Origin: Bacillus sp. FSL K6-3431
GTDB taxonomy: Bacteria; Bacillota; Bacilli; Bacillales; Bacillaceae_C
Length of the DNA stretch: 64,000 nucleotides
Direction of reading: 5' to 3'
Assembly (NCBI RefSeq): GCF_038002605.1
Contig: NZ_JBBOCT010000001.1
Coordinates: 3,162,001-3,226,000 of the forward strand
The notes beneath the pieces are model-generated. The model was not told where the DNA came from. It worked only from the letters and a program-made list of their open reading frames with translations, and did not search any database. Numbering within the stretch: position 1 is the stretch's first letter; every line of letters starts with the position of its first letter. Positions 35,392 through 45,600 of this stretch are shown in pieces. The position numbers and the translations under genes are program-made.

Positions 35392-36750
35392 TTAGAAGCC
35401 TGATGATTCTTCTCTCACTTCTCCTATTTCAAATGGGAATTTTAATTTATTGAAAATAAATGCAAGGAAGGTATAAATCAAGAATGCAAGAATAGTTGAG
35501 TTAATTGGACCAATTCCAAAACCAATCCTAGAAGCCAAGTAGCCTCCTAAAATAACTGAAAAGATCGCGACATAATTCACTTTTGAATACTTTGTACCAG
35601 GGCCGAATTGATACGCCCTTTTTCTTATTTTAGGACCTACTATCCAATGGTCCGCGATCATTATACCTGCAATAGGTGGTACATATAATCCTAAAAAGTT
35701 TAAAAAAGGAACGAACATGTTTTGAATCCCCATTAAGGCGATGAATATGCCCATGACACCCATGATGACAACAATTACCTTTTTAGGGAATTTCACTACA
35801 TTCCGCAATCCAAGTGAACCAGTATAAAGATTATTGTCATTCGTAGTCCACTGAGCAAAGACTAAAATTAATAAAGCAAAGAATCCCATTCCTAGCTTAC
35901 TCATCGCAGCCGGAATATTTGGGGTTGACCCAATTGACGGTACTTGCGCAGCAATCGCCATAGCTGCACCTGCAACGATGCAAAATAGACCACCGAGAAA
36001 ATAACCAATGGAAGAACTCATTCCTCCCGATAATGCAGTCTTCCCATATCTCGTCACATCTGGAAACACAACTGCTCCCATAGCAGCATTTCCTACTACT
36101 ATTGTAATACCAGCAAAAACGGTCATTGGGTTACCAGCTGGTTCATATGTTAAGAGAGCATTCCAGCTGCCTGAATACTCAACTGCTTTAAGGATTCCCC
36201 ATACAGATAAAATCGTGACTAACGGAAGTGCAATAAAACTTAATGCAGCAAGGCCTCGATATCCAATAAATGCAGTAAGCATCATTAAGATACCTCCCCA
36301 AACAATGGCTACCTCCTGATTTGCCAGCCAAGCATTAGGGAACATCTCAGCAATCGTAGTTCCAAAAAAAGCAACTTGCCAACCAAACCAACCAATTCCC
36401 ATCGTTACCGCTAATACAACTCCGAATAGTCCTGCACCGTAGCGACCAAAGGCTTGGCGAGCAAGTACTGTTGTCGAAATTCCATACTTTCCACCCATCC
36501 ATCCTTGAAAAAACCCGTAAATGCCTAATATTAGCATTCCAAAGATCCCTGCAAGGAGCGCGCTGTTAAAATTCAACCCTTCTATAAGGGCTCCACCTGT
36601 CACGATCGTCGATAAGGAAATAATCCAAGCTGCGCTCGTAACAGCAATATTTAAAGATGATTTTCTATTTTCTAAAGGCACGGATGTGATGGCATAGTCA
36701 TCTGTATTATAAGCGGATGAATCCTTGGATAGATTTGTTTCTAATTCCAT
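35392..36750 (-). CDS. NCS1-family permease of the Hyu operon
   Basis: A 452-residue CodB-like permease with about twelve membrane segments. It opens with TDDYAITSVPLENRKSS, close to the VP..R motif of cytosine permeases, and has GIGWFGWQVAFFG in TM3 and WTTNDNNLYTGSLGLRNVV in TM8, regions lining the substrate site in Mhp1 and CodB. Known members carry cytosine, hydantoins, allantoin or uracil. Its position between the OsmC gene (18 bases) and hyuA (27 bases) suggests it imports the ring compound opened by the Hyu enzyme. Confidence 0.92.
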   Translation of the reverse strand: MELETNLSKDSSAYNTDDYAITSVPLENRKSSLNIAVTSAAWIISLSTIVTGGALIEGLNFNSALLAGIFGMLILGIYGFFQGWMGGKYGISTTVLARQAFGRYGAGLFGVVLAVTMGIGWFGWQVAFFGTTIAEMFPNAWLANQEVAIVWGGILMMLTAFIGYRGLAALSFIALPLVTILSVWGILKAVEYSGSWNALLTYEPAGNPMTVFAGITIVVGNAAMGAVVFPDVTRYGKTALSGGMSSSIGYFLGGLFCIVAGAAMAIAAQVPSIGSTPNIPAAMSKLGMGFFALLILVFAQWTTNDNNLYTGSLGLRNVVKFPKKVIVVIMGVMGIFIALMGIQNMFVPFLNFLGLYVPPIAGIMIADHWIVGPKIRKRAYQFGPGTKYSKVNYVAIFSVILGGYLASRIGFGIGPINSTILAFLIYTFLAFIFNKLKFPFEIGEVREESSGF

Positions 36751-36768
36751 CTTTCATTTCTCCTTTAT

Positions 36769-37152
36769 TTAACGGTTTGTATGGATTATAAGTCCCTTTT
36801 TCAGGGTATTTCCAATCGTACAAGCCCTTTCCGCGGATACGATGAGCTTTTTCTTATATTCATCTGATAAATGCTTTGGAAGTGTTATATTTACCATACA
36901 TTTTTCAACTCGAGATGGGCCATCACTAGCTTTGGTTGCATCGACTTTGACTGAAAATTCATCATCTCCCACATCTATTTCATCTCTTTCAAACATTTTT
37001 TGAAGTGAAATAGAAATACATAATCCTAATGAACTCTCCAATAATTCAAGTGGAGAAAGTCCCTTTGAATCAGGATTATAGCTTCCTTCTACCTGAAATC
37101 CAGCTGCATTATAAACGTCAAAGCTTCCATTTATTTTTTTAATGATTGTCAT
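36769..37152 (-). CDS. OsmC/Ohr-family protein
   Basis: A 127-residue member of the OsmC peroxidase-like family. The two redox cysteines are seen at about 45 (SSLGLCISISL) and 111 (ERACTIGNTL). AGGAGGG five bases before the ATG at 37152 sets the start, inside the last codons of the TetR gene (14-base overlap). Relatives reduce organic hydroperoxides; others act in unrelated pathways. Placed between the regulator and permease of the Hyu operon, it may protect against or process a reactive intermediate, which is inference. Confidence 0.88.
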   Translation of the reverse strand: MTIIKKINGSFDVYNAAGFQVEGSYNPDSKGLSPLELLESSLGLCISISLQKMFERDEIDVGDDEFSVKVDATKASDGPSRVEKCMVNITLPKHLSDEYKKKLIVSAERACTIGNTLKKGLIIHTNR

Positions 37153-37777
37153 ATGTGCCCTCCTTTTGCCCATATAGGCCAAAAAATTCAAATTGGACCA
37201 TTTCACGTGTGACTTCCTCTACAGAAAGTGTTGGGGTATGATCCACATCAAATGATGGTCCAAATAGCCATTTCGTGATCGTTCCGATGACAAGGCTAGT
37301 CAACATATTTGCCTTGAGATCGACCATATTACTAGTCTCCAGCATCCCCAGTGCAATTGCTCTATCAATATTCTGTTTGAAGGCATTTTCGATACTCGTG
37401 AATGTACCCACAATTGCATTCCTTATCAATAAATCAGCACCTAGTCCTTTAATTAAAAGAAAAATCATTAAACTCTTGTTTTCTTTGGCAAAATAAAAGA
37501 TCTTTTTCATAAAGTTACTTGAGGATTCGATCATATCTTGAGTAGAGCCGAATTGTTGGCGGTACCCTTGATGAACTGCATCCAATAAATTTTCTTTTCC
37601 TTTTTCAACAATCTCCAAAGCAATTTCTTCCTTGCTTTTAAAATGCCAATAAAATGTACCTTGAGCCACCCCTGCCTGTTTCACAATGTCAGAAACTTTG
37701 GTTTGGTGATAACCTTTTGTGGCAAACAGTTCTAAAGCAATATATAAGAGTTCTTCTCTTCGATCTTGATTTCCCAA
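37139..37777 (-). CDS. TetR-family transcriptional regulator of the Hyu operon
   Basis: A 212-residue repressor with the N-terminal TetR helix-turn-helix ALELFATKGYHQTKVSDIVK followed by QAGVAQGTFYWHFKSKEE (about residues 12-50) and an all-helical ligand domain. The start is a TTG at 37777; a stop lies immediately upstream in frame and AGGAG about 17 bases before. It overlaps the OsmC gene and is the first gene of the operon, so it most likely autoregulates the operon through the operator at 37803. The inducer would be the imported substrate or a product. Confidence 0.9.
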   Translation of the reverse strand: MGNQDRREELLYIALELFATKGYHQTKVSDIVKQAGVAQGTFYWHFKSKEEIALEIVEKGKENLLDAVHQGYRQQFGSTQDMIESSSNFMKKIFYFAKENKSLMIFLLIKGLGADLLIRNAIVGTFTSIENAFKQNIDRAIALGMLETSNMVDLKANMLTSLVIGTITKWLFGPSFDVDHTPTLSVEEVTREMVQFEFFGLYGQKEGTYDNH

Positions 37778-37802
37778 TCAGTCATTGCCCCTCTCCTTTG
37801 AT

Positions 37803-37816
37803 TGACAAGTCAGTCA
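37803..37816. promoter_or_regulatory. candidate TetR operator
   Basis: TGACAAGTCAGTCA, read on the minus strand as TGACTGACTTGTCA, lies 26 bases before the TetR start and is close to the symmetrical operator of several TetR proteins. A TTATAA-like -10 lies just beyond it. Nothing else was seen in the gap except the hairpin at 37956. Confidence 0.5.
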
Positions 37817-37955
37817 GTTTATAATTAAATAATCTGATATGTTTAATAGGATTAATATACAATATTATTTCAAATTGTCAATACATTGTGGTAAATTATT
37901 TATCTTCTATTCTAGAGATTCCGTTACAAGTAATATTAATAAGATGCCGATATTA

Positions 37956-37998
37956 AAAAGAACATGGTAATTTTCATTGTGAAAATCCATGTTCTTTT
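37956..37998 (-). terminator. terminator of the HprK-like gene
   Basis: AAAAGAACATGG and CCATGTTCTTTT pair perfectly, with inner ATTTTC/GAAAAT, to form a very stable hairpin whose minus-strand 3' arm contains CTTTT. It lies about 160 bases past the HprK stop and before the Hyu promoter. Confidence 0.65.
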
Positions 37999-38156
37999 CC
38001 CCATGCAATTATGGGAGTCAACTATTATCTTTTATTGCGCAATGAAGTAAAAAAGCATTTTCCAATCTCTTTCGGGATGCTTGGAATCCATTTAATATAG
38101 GAGACCATACATTATTAAGTAACTTCCCCATTTGCTTTATAGCACTTTCTTGGGGA

Positions 38157-39092
38157 TCATTCCGTGTCAGGATTAGAATCATCCTCCGCAAGTCGTTGCA
38201 TAAATTCTTCTGCGGCGCTGTATCCTTGCTGCTTGAGATTCCAGTTATTTGCTGCTGCTTCAATTAATCCTACAACATCACGGCCAGGTTGAAGCTGAAT
38301 CTCAATGTGAGGAATCTGCACACCCATATACTCCGTAAATCTGGATTCAAGTTCCAATTCATTGTTTAAGGAGTTTTTTTGCCATTTTGTCAATTCAATA
38401 TCTAATGCTATTCGCGTCTCATCTTGAAAAGCCATATTCCCGTATACACGGACAACGTTCATTAACCCAATACTCCGCATGGCAAGAAATTCTTTATTTT
38501 TCTCATTATGGGTACCAAGAATTGTTTGGGGGCTGAGCTTTTTCAACACAACGATATCATCGGCTACCAATCGATGGCCCCGACCAATCAACCTGTGTGC
38601 TGTTTCACTTTTGCCCACACCCGAATGGCCACGTAGTAAAATACCCATGCCAAATACATTGAGGCAAACTCCATGTACTGCGGTTTCTGGTGCCAGTGCC
38701 TTTGTCATATAAGTATCCAGTTTCGCAATAAATTCAGAAGTAGGTTCATTAGTACGTAACAAAGGAATCCCTTCTTGTGAACAATATTGTGTTAAATATG
38801 TTAGGCCCTCTTGCCCAGTTGTAACGATAAAACAAGGAGGGTGATATTTTACGATATTTCCTATCCGTAGCTTGCGTTCATCATGCGTTAGCTCATGCAA
38901 ATAATAAATTTCCTTTTGACCGAGGATCTGAACTCGATTCATCGGAAAAAAGTCAAAATAGCCTATGAATTCTAATCCGGGACGATGTGTCCTCGATCTT
39001 GTAATAGTCCGATGTAACTGATCTTCCCCGGCTAACACCTCTAGTGAAAATTGACGGGCCAAACTTTCAATCGTTATTGATTTCACATCCAT
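38157..39092 (-). CDS. HPr kinase/phosphorylase paralogue
   Basis: A 311-residue homologue of HprK, which phosphorylates HPr on serine in catabolite control. It has the N-terminal domain (ITRSRTHRPGLEFIGYFDF...NRVQILG), the histidine motif AVHGV, Walker A GHSGVGKSE (about 155-163), HRLVADD and the C-terminal QPGRDVVGLIEAAANNW. The second signature, LEIRGLGIINV in B. subtilis HprK, reads LAMRSIGLMNV, so a conserved acidic residue is absent and catalysis may differ. It is not next to lgt, where the normal gene usually lies, so a second copy is likely. GGTGGAG precedes the ATG. Confidence 0.88.
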   Translation of the reverse strand: MDVKSITIESLARQFSLEVLAGEDQLHRTITRSRTHRPGLEFIGYFDFFPMNRVQILGQKEIYYLHELTHDERKLRIGNIVKYHPPCFIVTTGQEGLTYLTQYCSQEGIPLLRTNEPTSEFIAKLDTYMTKALAPETAVHGVCLNVFGMGILLRGHSGVGKSETAHRLIGRGHRLVADDIVVLKKLSPQTILGTHNEKNKEFLAMRSIGLMNVVRVYGNMAFQDETRIALDIELTKWQKNSLNNELELESRFTEYMGVQIPHIEIQLQPGRDVVGLIEAAANNWNLKQQGYSAAEEFMQRLAEDDSNPDTE

Positions 39093-39429
39093 TATATCTC
39101 CACCTTTATGACATTCTAGTTTTGATACCGTTTGATAATATTTATTTCTTCTAATTCTTGTATAGGGAAAAGCAATTTATAAAAATACCGATCATCCCAT
39201 ATCCATTATAAATATGTATATATCGACGCTATTAGTGTTTGTCCCTTTATTCAAGTGATATATAAACGATTCGATTATAATTATCTCTAACGAAGACAGA
39301 TGGAATATATCCCCATTAAATTACATTAATTTTTATGTTGATTATAACATCAAAGATGTATACTCTTTCAGTTTTTTTAAAAGATATTTCCAATTACTAT
39401 GCTCGAATTGTCTTTTCTAGTTTAGAAAC

Positions 39430-39462
39430 AACCTTAGTTCCGTAAAATTCAGAACTAAGGTT
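39430..39462. terminator. free-standing hairpin in a gene-free stretch
   Basis: AACCTTAGTTC pairs perfectly with GAACTAAGGTT around an 11-base loop. No gene ends here. The surrounding 39093-39647 shows no gene or other recognisable signal. Confidence 0.35.
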
Positions 39463-39647
39463 AAATAAGTAATTTATATACCAGCTTAAAGATATGTTTA
39501 ACTATCACTCCAAAGTAGTTTGCCTTTACATTTGTTTCCTGCTGTTTAACCATAAATAAAATACATTACATCATAAAAATAGGTAATCATAATTTTTCTA
39601 CCATCGAGAAAACTATAGAAGTAAGAAATAAAAGGGAGTGATTAAGC

Positions 39648-39815
39648 ATGAGTCGTGGTAAAGGTTTTAAGCATAAAGAAAAAGGTCATCCAGGAAACTT
39701 CCCAAAAGATAGCGTAAGTGAGGAAAAGGAGCATAGTCGTCAATTTGAACAAAGCGAAGACATTGTTACACATGAAGCTTTTAAAAATAGGGTAAAAAAA
39801 GACGAAATGCCTTAA
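39648..39815 (+). CDS. small hydrophilic protein, 55 residues
   Basis: An ATG at 39648, seven bases after GGGAG, opens a 55-codon frame beginning MSRGKGFKHKEKGHPGNFP. It is very rich in Lys, Glu and His, has no membrane segment and ends KKDEMP. A strong hairpin follows 33 bases after the stop, which supports a real short transcript. The composition is like small Bacillus proteins of sporulation or stress regulons, but I do not recognise it. Confidence 0.65.
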   Translation: MSRGKGFKHKEKGHPGNFPKDSVSEEKEHSRQFEQSEDIVTHEAFKNRVKKDEMP

Positions 39816-39848
39816 ATTAATAAAAATTGAGTATTATTTCATCAAACA

Positions 39849-39891
39849 TTTTATGACAATGAAGTTGCTTCTCAGCTTCATTGTCATAAAA
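39849..39891 (+). terminator. hairpin after the 55-residue protein gene
   Basis: TTTTATGACAATGAAG and CTTCATTGTCATAAAA form a perfect 16-base-pair stem. There is only a weak T-run (TCATTT) after it. It probably terminates transcription in both directions. Confidence 0.6.
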
Positions 39892-40021
39892 TCATTTGCA
39901 GCCCGACCGACCTAAAACCTAAAAGCTTGACCTTATTATTACTCGGAAGCTCTTTGTGTTCCTGTGACATTCCAGCATCAACGCTTCTTATGCTGTCAAT
40001 GTATGCTGCTAATGAAAACTT

Positions 40022-40201
40022 TTAGTCAAGTTCTTGATACTCTAACTGATATCTCCCACCGTCAGCAACTTCTGAATGATACAAAGCCTTAAGTGCAAAG
40101 TTTTTCTCAAGGTCATGTTCTTCCATCAACTCTTTTAACCGTATTTGCAATTCTTTATTTTCCTTGATCAGTTGTCTCATCTGTGATTTCATGTACTTCA
40201 T
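40022..40201 (-). CDS. small coiled-coil protein, 59 residues
   Basis: An ATG at 40201 preceded by AAGGAG (11 bases) opens a frame reading MKYMKSQMRQLIKENKELQI and continuing as a single charged helix (about residues 5-35) with leucines at heptad spacing, then EVADGGRYQLEYQELD. It is too short for usual cut-offs. After its stop the same frame stays open for about 44 more codons (to about 39890), which could be a read-through tail or relic. I do not recognise it. Confidence 0.5.
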   Translation of the reverse strand: MKYMKSQMRQLIKENKELQIRLKELMEEHDLEKNFALKALYHSEVADGGRYQLEYQELD

Positions 40202-40356
40202 AAGATATCTAACTCCTTTCAGATACCGAATCTATGCTCTAAGTATATCATGAATCATATTGTTTACGATTGACCTGTTTTAAACAAGTAGAAAAAATGA
40301 CTGTCGAGCTTTCTCGTCAGTCTAATGGTTCGGACCATCTCTCGGTCCCCACCTTT

Positions 40357-41982
40357 TTAGTTTGAATTAACTGGGCGGGGATTCACTTTGCTAGAATTAC
40401 CCACTTCCTTCTCTGTCTCCGGCATTTTATTGGATGTACGCAGCGGAATTTCTCTTAAGAAAAAAGTAAGTAGTAAAGCGACTACAACCAATGCTGCACC
40501 TGCAAGGAAAACAGTGGTTAGTGATGCGCTTAATGCGTCACGAAGTGTATCTATCATTTGCGTCACGACCGGCTGCAAGTCCGCCGGGAGCGTCTCTTTC
40601 AACTGTTCCATCTTAGGCTGATCAAGCAGCATTTGTGGATCTTGGAATGCAGCTAATTGTTCCGCTGTTTTCGGATCAAGTTGCGCGACATTCGCTCCAT
40701 CCCCAGATACTGCAGCCTTCATATTTTTGACTAAGCGAGACTGCATGATCGTCCCCATGATGGCAATTCCAATCGTCCCCCCTAAATTACGGAACAATTG
40801 AGAGGATGCCGTTACAACACCAAGTTGTGCGGGACTGACTGCATTTTGCACCGTTAGTGTGAATACTGGCATCCCAATACCAAGTCCGGCCCCAAATACG
40901 ATCATCGCAACGACTGCAAGCCATACACTATTCATAAATGCCATGATGAGCATACCAGCAACCATTATTGGCATTCCGATGAGAGCAAATCGTTTGTATT
41001 TTCCCGTTTTGCTGATTAGCCTACCGATTACAGCACTAAAGATAACCATGACGACTGACATCGGCATTGTTACATAGCCTGAATATGTTGGTGAAATCCC
41101 TTCTACGCCTTGTACGAAGAACGGAAGATAAATAAGCGCTCCCATCATACCGGCATTCATAATAAACCCAATGCTATTCGATATCGTTACAATATCATTA
41201 CGGAACAACGATAATGGGAGTACTGGACTTGTTGCTTTTCTCTCTACGAATACAAAGGTAATGATAAAAACAATCGTTGCTGCAAATAAGCCAATTATTT
41301 CAAAAGATCCCCAATCATATTTCGTTCCCGCCCATGAAAAGCCTAGAAGTAAAGCAATAATCGCTAAACTAAGAAAAAGCATACCTAGATAATCGATTTT
41401 TTCCGCTGCTTTGCGTTCGACTTTTGGGAAAAGCTTAAGAATCAATACGAATGCAACAATACCTAACGGTAAGAAGATCCAGAACAACCATTTCCAGTCC
41501 ATATTGTCCACCAACCAGCCTCCAAGCGGTGGTCCAAGAACGCTGGAGAAACCGAAGACAGCCATCATTAGACCGGTCCATTTCCCACGTTCACGAGGTG
41601 AGAATAAATCCCCAACAGCTGTAAATGCGGATGCCATAATAATACCTGCCCCGACACCTTGTATTCCGCGATATATGATCAATTGATATATATCATTAGA
41701 AAAACCACTTAGAAATGCACCAACCATGAAAAAGCCAATACCGGCAAGAATAAACGGTTTACGTCCATATATGTCAGACAGCTTACCAACGAGCACCGTT
41801 GCAATCGTTGACGTAAGCATATAAATTGTAATAACCCATGTGTAAAGCTCCATTCCACCGAGAATTGCAATAATTCGCGGCATTGCAGTGCTCACAATGG
41901 TTTGATTAATGGCTGAAAAGAACATCGCTACCATAATCGCAATCATAATTGTTACTTTTTTCTTTTGTGTCAAATCTCCCAA
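40357..41982 (-). CDS. MDR-type MFS drug efflux transporter (EmrB/QacA family, 14 TMS)
   Basis: A 541-residue major facilitator protein with about 14 membrane segments. Motif A is GKLSDIYGRKPFILAG (about 65-80); motif C is GFSSVLGPPLGGWLVD (about 147). These define drug:proton antiporters of the DHA2 family. A soluble loop of about 70 residues near 415-485 and the C-terminal helix are typical. The start is a TTG at 41982 with AAAGGAG eight bases upstream. It follows the MarR gene by 26 bases, so it is probably induced by a toxic compound acting on that repressor. Confidence 0.92.
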   Translation of the reverse strand: MGDLTQKKKVTIMIAIMVAMFFSAINQTIVSTAMPRIIAILGGMELYTWVITIYMLTSTIATVLVGKLSDIYGRKPFILAGIGFFMVGAFLSGFSNDIYQLIIYRGIQGVGAGIIMASAFTAVGDLFSPRERGKWTGLMMAVFGFSSVLGPPLGGWLVDNMDWKWLFWIFLPLGIVAFVLILKLFPKVERKAAEKIDYLGMLFLSLAIIALLLGFSWAGTKYDWGSFEIIGLFAATIVFIITFVFVERKATSPVLPLSLFRNDIVTISNSIGFIMNAGMMGALIYLPFFVQGVEGISPTYSGYVTMPMSVVMVIFSAVIGRLISKTGKYKRFALIGMPIMVAGMLIMAFMNSVWLAVVAMIVFGAGLGIGMPVFTLTVQNAVSPAQLGVVTASSQLFRNLGGTIGIAIMGTIMQSRLVKNMKAAVSGDGANVAQLDPKTAEQLAAFQDPQMLLDQPKMEQLKETLPADLQPVVTQMIDTLRDALSASLTTVFLAGAALVVVALLLTFFLREIPLRTSNKMPETEKEVGNSSKVNPRPVNSN

Positions 41983-42008
41983 GTTCTACACTCCTTTTTT
42001 CTATGTCT

Positions 42009-42428
42009 TTACTTTTCGGAACCTACCAATTTTTCCAACAACTCTGTAAACAAAAGAATTTCTTCTTGTTCTAGTCGAGATAAGTACGTTTTTAAGATTT
42101 CATTTCTTCCCTGAATCGCCTTTTCTAATGCTTCTTTCCCTAAGGGAGTCATTTCAACAAGCACGGATCTGCGATCAACAGTACCATGGGTCCGTTTGAC
42201 ATAACCAGCCCCTTCCAGTCGATCAATCATCACTGTAATGGCGCTAGGTTTTACTTCCATCATTTCCGCAAGATGCGAGATCTTACATTGCCCATATTTG
42301 CTAAGAGCGTACAACATAAACGTCTGTGGTCTAGTAATTTCGGATTCAAACGTATTTTGAACATCAGATTCCATATTCCGCTTGAATAATTGAAGCGCAA
42401 TTTGAACTCGATTCACCAGAGAATCCAT
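42009..42428 (-). CDS. MarR-family repressor of the efflux pump
   Basis: A 139-residue winged-helix regulator. The DNA-binding helices are KISHLAEMMEVKPSAITVMI (about residues 50-69) and the wing is RTHGTVDRRSVLVEMT. AGGAGG eight bases before the ATG at 42428 sets the start. It is the first gene of a two-gene operon with the MFS pump and likely represses it from the palindrome at 42486. The ligand is unknown. Confidence 0.9.
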   Translation of the reverse strand: MDSLVNRVQIALQLFKRNMESDVQNTFESEITRPQTFMLYALSKYGQCKISHLAEMMEVKPSAITVMIDRLEGAGYVKRTHGTVDRRSVLVEMTPLGKEALEKAIQGRNEILKTYLSRLEQEEILLFTELLEKLVGSEK

Positions 42429-42485
42429 TTCGTTCTCCTCCTTAAGTAGGTATTTCAAAAAACTAAATGTTAGGTGGATTAAATA

Positions 42486-42498
42486 TTAAACAGTTTAA
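42486..42498. promoter_or_regulatory. candidate MarR operator
   Basis: TTAAACAGTTTAA is a perfect inverted repeat 58 bases upstream of the MarR start, within the AT-rich promoter region. Confidence 0.45.
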
Positions 42499-42524
42499 CT
42501 AAATTTGTCAATAACTTTTTTAAA

Positions 42525-42562
42525 ACAAAAAAAAGACCACAACTAATAAACAGAAGGGTCTT
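42525..42562 (-). terminator. terminator of the SNF2 helicase gene
   Basis: On the minus strand AAGACC and GGTCTT pair and are followed by a T-run of eight or more. It is about 84 bases past the helicase stop. Confidence 0.55.
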
Positions 42563-42645
42563 GAGTGTAATATTGACAAAAGAAATATGGTCGTTATACT
42601 TTATTTTATGTATTGACCTCATTCTAATAATCGATGTCATATTAT

Positions 42646-45600
42646 TTAGATCATTAATATTTCTCTAATGTCCTCTTCGTTAAAAGTAGCTGTGGTATTC
42701 TCTTCAGAATCAATTACCTCTTCAATTAGGTGCCTCTTCTTTTCTTGCAATTCATTCATTTTTTCTTCAATTGTACCGCGGGCAACAAGTTTGATGACCT
42801 GTACATCGTTTGTCTGACCCATGCGATATGCACGGTCAGTTGCTTGCTCCTCAACTGCTGGATTCCACCAAATGTCGTATAGAATAACGGTATCTGCACC
42901 CGTCAGATTAAGACCTGTACCTCCTGCTTTTAAAGAAATGAGGAATAAATCATGTTCACCTGCATTAAACCGATTACAGATTTTCACTCGTTCTGCCGAT
43001 GGGGTTTGCCCATCAAGGTAGAAAAAGGATCTCCCTTGAATAGCTAATTCTCTACTGATAAGTCCAAGCATTTTTGTAAATTGTGAGAAAATCAATACCC
43101 TTCTTCCTGAAAGCTTAGATTCCTCTAAAATTTGCAGCAGCTGTTCAAACTTCCCCGAACTACCTTTATAGCCATCCACAAACAAGGCAGGGTGACAACA
43201 AATCTGACGTAATCGGGTCAAACCCGCCAAAATCTTGATACGATTTTTCCGAAGTGTATCTTTATCGAGATGTTTCAATGTATCGTGTCTGAGCTTAGCC
43301 AAATAGGCAGCGTAAAGTTTCTTTTGGTCAGGAAGCAACTCCGCCGATTCCAGCAATTTGATTTTTTCAGGAAGTTCCGCAAGTACATCCTTTTTCAACC
43401 TCCGAAGCAAGAATGGACGAATCCTTCGAGCGATCGTTTTCCTTGGAAGATTACTATATTCCTTAAACCCTTTAAATAACTCTGGAAAAACGACTCGAAA
43501 TATAGACCAAAGTTCCTCCAACGAATTCTCTATCGGTGTACCAGTAAGTGCAAAGCGATTATCTGCTTGAATTTTCTGCACCGCTTTCGCTGTTTGTGTC
43601 ACAGGATTTTTAAATGCCTGTGCCTCATCAAAATAAACAGTGTGAAAAAATTGTTTCCCATACCAGCTTATATCACTGCGCAATAACGGATAGGAGGTAA
43701 TAAGAACATCGATGTCCACAATATCCTTTTGTATATTGGACCGTTCCATTTTATTACCATCAACGACAACCGCTTGTATATTCGGAGAAAACTTCATGAT
43801 TTCATTTAGCCAGTTATACGTCAAGGATGATGGGCAAACAATTAGGACTGGTTGCTTCCTTTTACGGATATTGGGTAATTCAGATAAAATAAACGTGATA
43901 CTTTGCAGTGTTTTTCCCAGTCCCATATCATCTGCAAGAATCCCACCGAACCCGTAGTGGGCAAGTATTTTCATCCATTTGTAACCATCCTTTTGGTAGT
44001 CTCGTAATATCAATTCCAAGTTTTTTGGTGTTTCAAACTCCAAGTTTCCGGGACTATGGATACTTTCCAAAAACTGAAGAAATGATTCTTCCAATGTGAA
44101 TGCATCGCGATCATCGGAGGATTCAAGAAGCTGTAGACCTCGAACAAGCGGTAATTTCAAACCATTTTCTAAATCTTCATGCTGGTCTGGAAGTACATCC
44201 AAGAAGCGTTTCACTTCTTCAAATTCCCTAGTCTCCAATGAGAGAATTGATCCATTCCCAAGTCGATAGTACTTCCGTTTTTCTTCTAGCGCCAATAGCA
44301 CTTCTCGAATGTTTTTTTCGGGAATACCATCAATCTCAAATTTGAATTCTAGCCAGTTGGTCCTTTCCTTTTTCATCTTCACCCTGATCCGAGGCCGATT
44401 ATTTCCTTTGACTATCCTAGTTTTCACAGCTGTAGTTGCATATATTTGTACAAGCTTCTGAAGTTTCGGAACGACATAATATAAAAACTCATATTCCAAC
44501 TCTTCATTATGTAAAAAATATCCGCCGTCCGTCTTAGCAAATAAACTCTCCTCTATTAGACGCAGGATCTCCTCTTCCTTATCTACATCCCTTATGAAGG
44601 AACGGTTTGCCTGGGAAGTCTTAGTAGGTTCCAATGGATTAATCATGATATTTTCATAATGAAACTCAATCCCGACAAGCAGCCGGTTTTTCACACGATC
44701 CAAGTAAACTTTGGCGATTAACGGAGTTTTAACTAGCTGTTTATATAAACTTCCCGATATTTCTACATTACCTAACTTTTTTAAGCCTGGCACAACTTTT
44801 TCCATGAATAAACTAGCTTGCCCTTGAGGTATCGAAATTTCACTTGTTCCTGAAGCGTCAAGCAACCTTTTTAAGTCAGAGAGGCGTTTATAGTCTTCGC
44901 TCTTCAGTTTTATTAGTTTTCCTTCAGATAAGATAGAGCTATATGAATCCAACATAACCATTAGACTTAGCCCTTCAATTTTCAGTTGATAATCTTTTTC
45001 TTCGGATTCAGAAAAGTCAAACTGTAAAGAAAGCCGTTCGTTCGATAAACGGAGACCAGTATATGTATGCCCACCGTATTCCAATTTCACCAATGGTGCT
45101 CTTTCAAGTATAGGAAGGATCCTATCCCAGGTAGATGGAGGAATGAGTAGAATATGCTGATTGTGTATATAAGCCGATTTATCTGGCAACCCGTCAATAT
45201 ACACTTTTTCATCATGGATAAGTTGGATAAGTTGCTGAATCAAAGCATCTGTTTCCTTTTGAAAGCAATGAAGGTTTGGGTCATACGTGAATAACTGAGA
45301 AATGCAGCTAGGACGCCCATCTTTCACATGCCCAAGGAAATCCCTAATATTTTGCACAGTAGTCGGACCGATCTTTACTTTTATCCCGATCATATGTTGG
45401 TCATTTCCAACAGTAACGGATTTACACGTAAACTCCGCATCAAGCACTTGCCTATTTTCAAAGTGAAGCTGATGGCCGGTTGATCGGACAGGATGGTCAT
45501 TAAATAGGGTCAGCAAACCTTCCGTCAGAACATGATTCGTTGGGGAATCAGATTGAATTTCGTTTCGACTAATTGTTCCTTGACGCTGAAGTCCGTAAAT

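Noticed and set aside
38018..38263. Minus-strand frame of 81 codons at the end of the HprK-like gene
   Set aside because: More than 40% of it overlaps the HprK-like gene in another frame, it has no good ribosome site, and the non-overlapping part resembles nothing I know.
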